Of a stretch of 33,178 nt of DNA, positions 30,277 to 33,178 are shown piece after piece. Position numbers and translations under genes: made by a program. Below the pieces are notes generated by a model. It was not told the DNA's origin and searched no databases. It worked only from the letters and a program-made list of their open reading frames with translations. The DNA is from Ruminococcus sp. (GTDB lineage: Bacteria; Bacillota; Clostridia; Oscillospirales; Ruminococcaceae), in assembly GCF_017464355.1 (NCBI RefSeq), contig NZ_JAFUAG010000036.1, positions 1 to 33,178 on the forward strand. Reading direction: 5' to 3'. Position 1 is the stretch's first letter; every line of letters starts with the position of its first letter.

Positions 30277-30727
30277 TTATATAACCTACCTGAGAAGCAT
30301 GGTGGGGCACGAAAAAGTCTTCATGGCAGCTGCCTGTGCGGCAGTGGGCGATGATGAGGGCAGGATACTTCTGCAGAAGCGCAAAAGCGGTCTGTGGGGG
30401 CTGCCGGGCGGCATAGCCGAGCTGGGTGAAGCGCTGCACGAAACGGCAGTGCGGGAGGCTTACGAGGAAACAGGCCTTGAGGTCGAGCCCGAGGTGCTTA
30501 TAGGCATATATTCAAAGTACGAAGCTGTCTGCGCCAACGGAGATAAGCTTCAGCCTGTGACAGCGCTGTTTCGCTGTAAAGTGACAGGCGGAGAACTGAG
30601 GTGCGATGAGAACGAAACGCTGGAGCTGAGATATTTCAGCAGGGAAGAGCTTCCCGAGATATACAGCCTGCAGCACAAAGATATGATAGAAGACTATTTT
30701 TCGGGAAAGGCAGGCAATTTCAGATAG
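30269..30727 (+). CDS. Nudix hydrolase, 152 aa
   Basis: The Nudix box is complete: GIAELGEALHETAVREAYEETGL (residues about 48-70, pattern Gx5Ex7REUxEExGU), with the usual strands on both sides (AAACAAVGDDEGRILLQKR). The family cleaves nucleoside diphosphates linked to another group; substrate is not predictable from sequence. The KRKSGLWGLPGG start of the box resembles NUDIX pyrophosphatases that act on nucleotide sugars or damaged nucleotides. It overlaps the preceding gene by 8 bp. Confidence 0.93.
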   Translation: MADYITYLRSMVGHEKVFMAAACAAVGDDEGRILLQKRKSGLWGLPGGIAELGEALHETAVREAYEETGLEVEPEVLIGIYSKYEAVCANGDKLQPVTALFRCKVTGGELRCDENETLELRYFSREELPEIYSLQHKDMIEDYFSGKAGNFR

Positions 30728-30749
30728 ATATACAAAAGGAGGACGGCAA

Positions 30750-31094
30750 ATGGGATTATTTGCAAAGCTTTTCGGAGGCGGCAGCAGGGAAGATGACTTC
30801 GAGCCTGCACAGAAGCCCCGTGAAATGGGACCCGTGACCCTGAGGACGGCCAGAAACGGCGGATATGATAAGACCGAAACACTGATGCTGCTGGACAGGC
30901 TGGGCAGTGAGCTGCTGGCGCTGGAGGAGGCAAGAGATGCGAGAGCGCAGGGAATGAGCGTTCAGCTGCCCCCTGAGTTCCGCTTTGATATGCCAAGGCA
31001 GGTATCGGCGGGCGGATTTGATGGGGCGGACACAGAGGCCTATCTCAATGACCTTTGCGGCAGGATAGCCCGGCTTCGGGCTGAACTGATGTGA
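30750..31094 (+). CDS. Small protein with two DivIVA-like repeats, 114 aa
   Basis: Two similar segments are visible: about 28-62 (VTLRTARNGGYDKTETLMLLDRLGSELLALEEA) and about 77-113 (FRFDMPRQVSAGGFDGADTEAYLNDLCGRIARLRAEL). Each has a strand, a G-G-[YF]-D turn and a long helix, like the N-terminal module of DivIVA. The N-terminus starts MGLFAKLFGGGSRED, which may be a small amphipathic membrane-touching segment. The family is not certain. An aaggagg ribosome site precedes the ATG. It sits between the Nudix gene and aroC with no terminator. Confidence 0.75.
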   Translation: MGLFAKLFGGGSREDDFEPAQKPREMGPVTLRTARNGGYDKTETLMLLDRLGSELLALEEARDARAQGMSVQLPPEFRFDMPRQVSAGGFDGADTEAYLNDLCGRIARLRAELM

Positions 31095-31166
31095 GCCTTT
31101 TGTAAGAGAACTTTTCATCTGCGGTACTGCTGCGGATCTGACAATACAGAGAGGGAGGACAAGTAA

Positions 31167-32258
31167 ATGTCATCAACTTGGAAAAATAATATAAGCTTCA
31201 CCGTTTTCGGTGAGAGCCACGGACCTGCCATAGGTGTGTGTATGGATAATGTTCCCCCCGGGGAGAGCATAGATGTGGACAAGATATACAAGTTCATGTC
31301 CCGCCGTGCCCCGAAGAAGGACGGCACTACTACCATGAGGAGGGAGAGCGATATCCCCCAGATAATCTCGGGCTACCACAACGGCAAGACCACGGGTACC
31401 CCTCTGGTGGCCATGATAGCCAACAGCGACCAGCATTCGCAGGATTACAATAATCTCTCAAAGCTGGCAAGACCGGGTCATGCTGACTACACAGGCGCCC
31501 TGAGATACCGCGGCTTCAACGATATACGCGGCGGCGGACATTTTTCGGGCAGGCTGACAGCACCTCTGTGCTTTGCGGGCGCTGTGGCACAGCAGATACT
31601 GGAGAAGAGGGGCATTTACATAGGCGCCCATGTAGCTGAGATACACGGCATAACCGATAAGTCCTTTGACCCCATAAATACTTCAAGACAGGATATCATC
31701 GAGCTGAGAGAGAAGGATTTCCCTGTTATCATCGACGTTCAGGGCAACGAGATGAAGAAGGAGATACTCCATGCCAGGGAGGAGAAGGACAGTGTCGGCG
31801 GTATCATCGAGTGCATTGCCATAAACGTGCCCGCAGGCATAGGCTCGCCTATTTTTGACGGCCTGGAGAATTCCATAGCACAGCTGATCTTCGGCATACC
31901 CGCAGTAAAGGGCCTGGAGTTCGGCGCAGGCTTCGATGTGGCTAAGATGACAGGTTCTGAGAACAATGACGAGTTCTATGTGAACGAGAGAGGCATTGTG
32001 GCTACAAAGACCAATTCCCACGGCGGGATACTGGGCGGTATATCCTCGGGTATGCCCATAACCCTGAGAGTTGCGGTGAAGCCTACGCCCTCCATATCCC
32101 AGCCCCAGGAAACGGTGGATTATTCTGCCATGAAGAACGAGACCCTGGTGGTAAAGGGCAGACATGACCCCTGCATAGTTCCCAGGGCAGTGCCTTGCGT
32201 TGAGGCAGCCGTGAGCCTGGCAGTGCTGAGCCATATGCTTGAATATCCAAATTTTTAG
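31167..32258 (+). CDS. aroC: Chorismate synthase
   Basis: Last step of the shikimate pathway: removes phosphate from EPSP to give chorismate, using reduced FMN. 363 aa, full length. Motifs: GESHGPAIG near the N-terminus, YRGFNDIRGGGHFSGR(L)TA in the middle (with the HFSGRLTA variant), EEKDSVGGIIE, NSHGGILGGISSGMP and GRHDPCIVPRAVP. The ATG follows gggaggac. It shares the operon that begins with aroB and aroA. Confidence 0.97.
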   Translation: MSSTWKNNISFTVFGESHGPAIGVCMDNVPPGESIDVDKIYKFMSRRAPKKDGTTTMRRESDIPQIISGYHNGKTTGTPLVAMIANSDQHSQDYNNLSKLARPGHADYTGALRYRGFNDIRGGGHFSGRLTAPLCFAGAVAQQILEKRGIYIGAHVAEIHGITDKSFDPINTSRQDIIELREKDFPVIIDVQGNEMKKEILHAREEKDSVGGIIECIAINVPAGIGSPIFDGLENSIAQLIFGIPAVKGLEFGAGFDVAKMTGSENNDEFYVNERGIVATKTNSHGGILGGISSGMPITLRVAVKPTPSISQPQETVDYSAMKNETLVVKGRHDPCIVPRAVPCVEAAVSLAVLSHMLEYPNF

Positions 32259-32276
32259 ACAGCTTCCCGAAAGAGG

Positions 32277-32906
32277 GTGATCAAGACGATAAATAATCCT
32301 GAAAACTACATTTCCGGGAACATGAAGAACGTCACAGAGGTCTACCGTGTGCAGATACTGCTGGCGTACTTCCTTAACAGGATAAATCAGCTCTGCACAC
32401 CAAATCAGCTGACAGAGATAGCTACGGGCGAGGGTATAGTGAACTATTTCGACTATACCGCAGCCGTAAGCGCCATGCTGGAAAACGGTACGCTTGAAAC
32501 AGTGGAGATAGAGGGCACAGAGTATTACCGTCTCACCGAAAAGGGCAGGGCAGGTGCAGAGAATTTCAAGAAACAGGTGGAGAAAAGCCTGCGTGACAAG
32601 ATATATGCATCGGGGCTCAGGCTGTTCGCCCAGCTGAAAAGCGAAATGGATATCTGCTTTGATATACAGCCCGTGGGCAGCGGCTACAATGTGGGCTGCA
32701 AGTATAAAGACGGCGATATGACCCTTATGGACATGAACCTTTATGCCCCTGATGAGGACCAGGCGAATTTTATCAAATCAAAAATAAAAATGAACCCCAC
32801 GGATTTTTATTGCAGGGTGATAGACTATATAATAGAGAACGAGGAGTATGTGCCAAGCGTTGCTGAGGTCGAAGAGGGTGCATCAGACACATCTTTTATG
32901 CTGTGA
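32277..32906 (+). CDS. DUF4364 family protein, 209 aa
   Basis: The core EVYRVQILLAYFLNRINQLCTPNQLTEIATGEGIVNYFDY, then LTEKGRAGAENF, matches the DUF4364 family, which is winged-helix-like and thought to be a small regulator in Clostridia; its function is not established. The start is uncertain. The GTG at 32277 directly abuts a ribosome-like aagagg, too close to be ideal. An ATG at 32321 gives MKNVTEVYRVQ and lacks a good ribosome site. I keep the longer form because its N-terminal segment still reads as plausible coding sequence. It is the last gene of the aro operon. Confidence 0.78.
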   Translation: MIKTINNPENYISGNMKNVTEVYRVQILLAYFLNRINQLCTPNQLTEIATGEGIVNYFDYTAAVSAMLENGTLETVEIEGTEYYRLTEKGRAGAENFKKQVEKSLRDKIYASGLRLFAQLKSEMDICFDIQPVGSGYNVGCKYKDGDMTLMDMNLYAPDEDQANFIKSKIKMNPTDFYCRVIDYIIENEEYVPSVAEVEEGASDTSFML

Positions 32907-32960
32907 GTAAGAAGATTGCAGCGCGAAAAAAGCTCCCCGTGGGATAAATAATGTTTTGAA

Positions 32961-32991
32961 CAGCGTGGTGCTGAGTGCCATGCTGTTTTTT
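32961..32991 (+). terminator. Intrinsic terminator of the aro operon
   Basis: Stem cagcgtgg/ccatgctg (one G-T pair) with a 9-nt loop (32961-32985), followed by TTTTTT. Confidence 0.78.
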
Positions 32992-33051
32992 AGTGGAAAT
33001 GAGTTGTGCAATTTCGACACAATTTTCGGTGAAAGTAGAAAATCATTTTAC

Positions 33052-33080
33052 TTGACAATCGAGGAAAATCGTGCTATAAT
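33052..33080 (+). promoter_or_regulatory. Strong promoter at the window end
   Basis: TTGACA (33052-33057), 17-bp spacer, TATAAT (33075-33080), a perfect consensus promoter. Its transcript starts near 33087 and runs out of the window. Confidence 0.85.
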
Positions 33081-33086
33081 AATTAA

Positions 33087-33178
33087 GCTGTCAGGGAGGG
33101 CAAGACCTCCTAAAGCCCGAAAAGAGCGAAGCGAAGGCCTCAGGCGAGAGCGCGGAGTTTGGCGATGAGGGTAAAAAA
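33087..33178 (+). other. GC-rich, structured-looking 5' part of an unidentified transcript
   Basis: It follows the promoter at 33052-33080. It contains a ggagg..caaga..cctcc hairpin near the start and several gcgaagcga/gcgagagcgcg purine-rich blocks. It has no start codon with a ribosome site. It does not resemble tmRNA, RNase P, 6S or SRP RNA as far as I can tell. It could be a leader, a riboregulator or a gene start cut by the edge. Confidence 0.35.

Noticed and set aside
32956-33168. Small coding gene at the window end
   Set aside because: The open frame spans the aro operon terminator and the strong promoter at 33052-33080, has no ribosome site, and translates to low-complexity Arg/Glu-rich sequence.
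1-33178. tRNA or rRNA genes
   Set aside because: I looked for cloverleaf-like GC-rich segments and conserved rRNA stretches in the intergenic gaps and saw none. Without a covariance search this is not absolute.

Overview
The window is a stretch of low-to-mid-GC Firmicutes chromosome that looks like a Ruminococcus, most likely R. albus or a close relative. Three things point there: two adjacent type IV pilin genes laid out like the R. albus pilA1-pilA2 (cbpC/gp25) fimbrial locus; a secreted CAP/Ig-like protein carrying a type I dockerin; and the Clostridia-type pair of an IscU-like protein and a GGGtGRT protein. I find 28 protein-coding genes, no rRNA, tRNA, CRISPR array or transposase. Almost every transcription unit has a readable sigma-A type promoter with 17-bp spacing and a hairpin terminator, so units can be drawn from the sequence alone.

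Layout. 1-3.3 kb: three GC-rich hairpins, a small unknown gene, the GGGtGRT/IscU-like operon on the minus strand and a small two-helix membrane protein. 3.3-8.4 kb, minus strand: carB, then an AMP-forming acyl-CoA ligase whose promoter is bracketed by a perfect 14-bp inverted repeat. 8.6-12.3 kb: an SH3-domain membrane protein, a secreted/anchored unknown, a 156-bp inverted repeat between two converging genes, an AraC regulator and a CPBP-family membrane protease. 12.4-19.7 kb, minus strand: secD-secF (8-bp overlap), pilA2, pilA1, a large O-antigen-ligase-like membrane protein with an unusual acidic N-terminus, and a lipoprotein. 20-21.7 kb: a possible WapI-like immunity gene and an acidic lipoprotein. 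22-26.6 kb: the dockerin protein converging on a double-HTH regulator. 26.9-32.9 kb, plus strand: aroB, aroA, SUKH, DUF7832-like, Nudix, a DivIVA-like double-repeat protein, aroC and DUF4364. The window ends just after a strong promoter whose GC-rich transcript runs off the edge.

How it fits together. SecDF drives late steps of protein export and sits beside exported surface proteins. The neighbouring pilins and O-antigen-ligase-like protein suggest a glycosylated adhesion pilus; that link is an inference. The shikimate genes share an operon with several genes that have nothing obvious to do with aromatic synthesis.

Most unusual signal. A family of short palindromic elements is scattered through intergenic DNA. 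Two roughly 100-bp copies lie in opposite orientation. One has a perfect 9-bp target duplication that falls on the -35 box of the protease gene and has kept it intact. Two shorter degenerate copies lie in a regulator's leader and inside the aro operon. These look like non-autonomous mobile elements; nothing in the window could move them.
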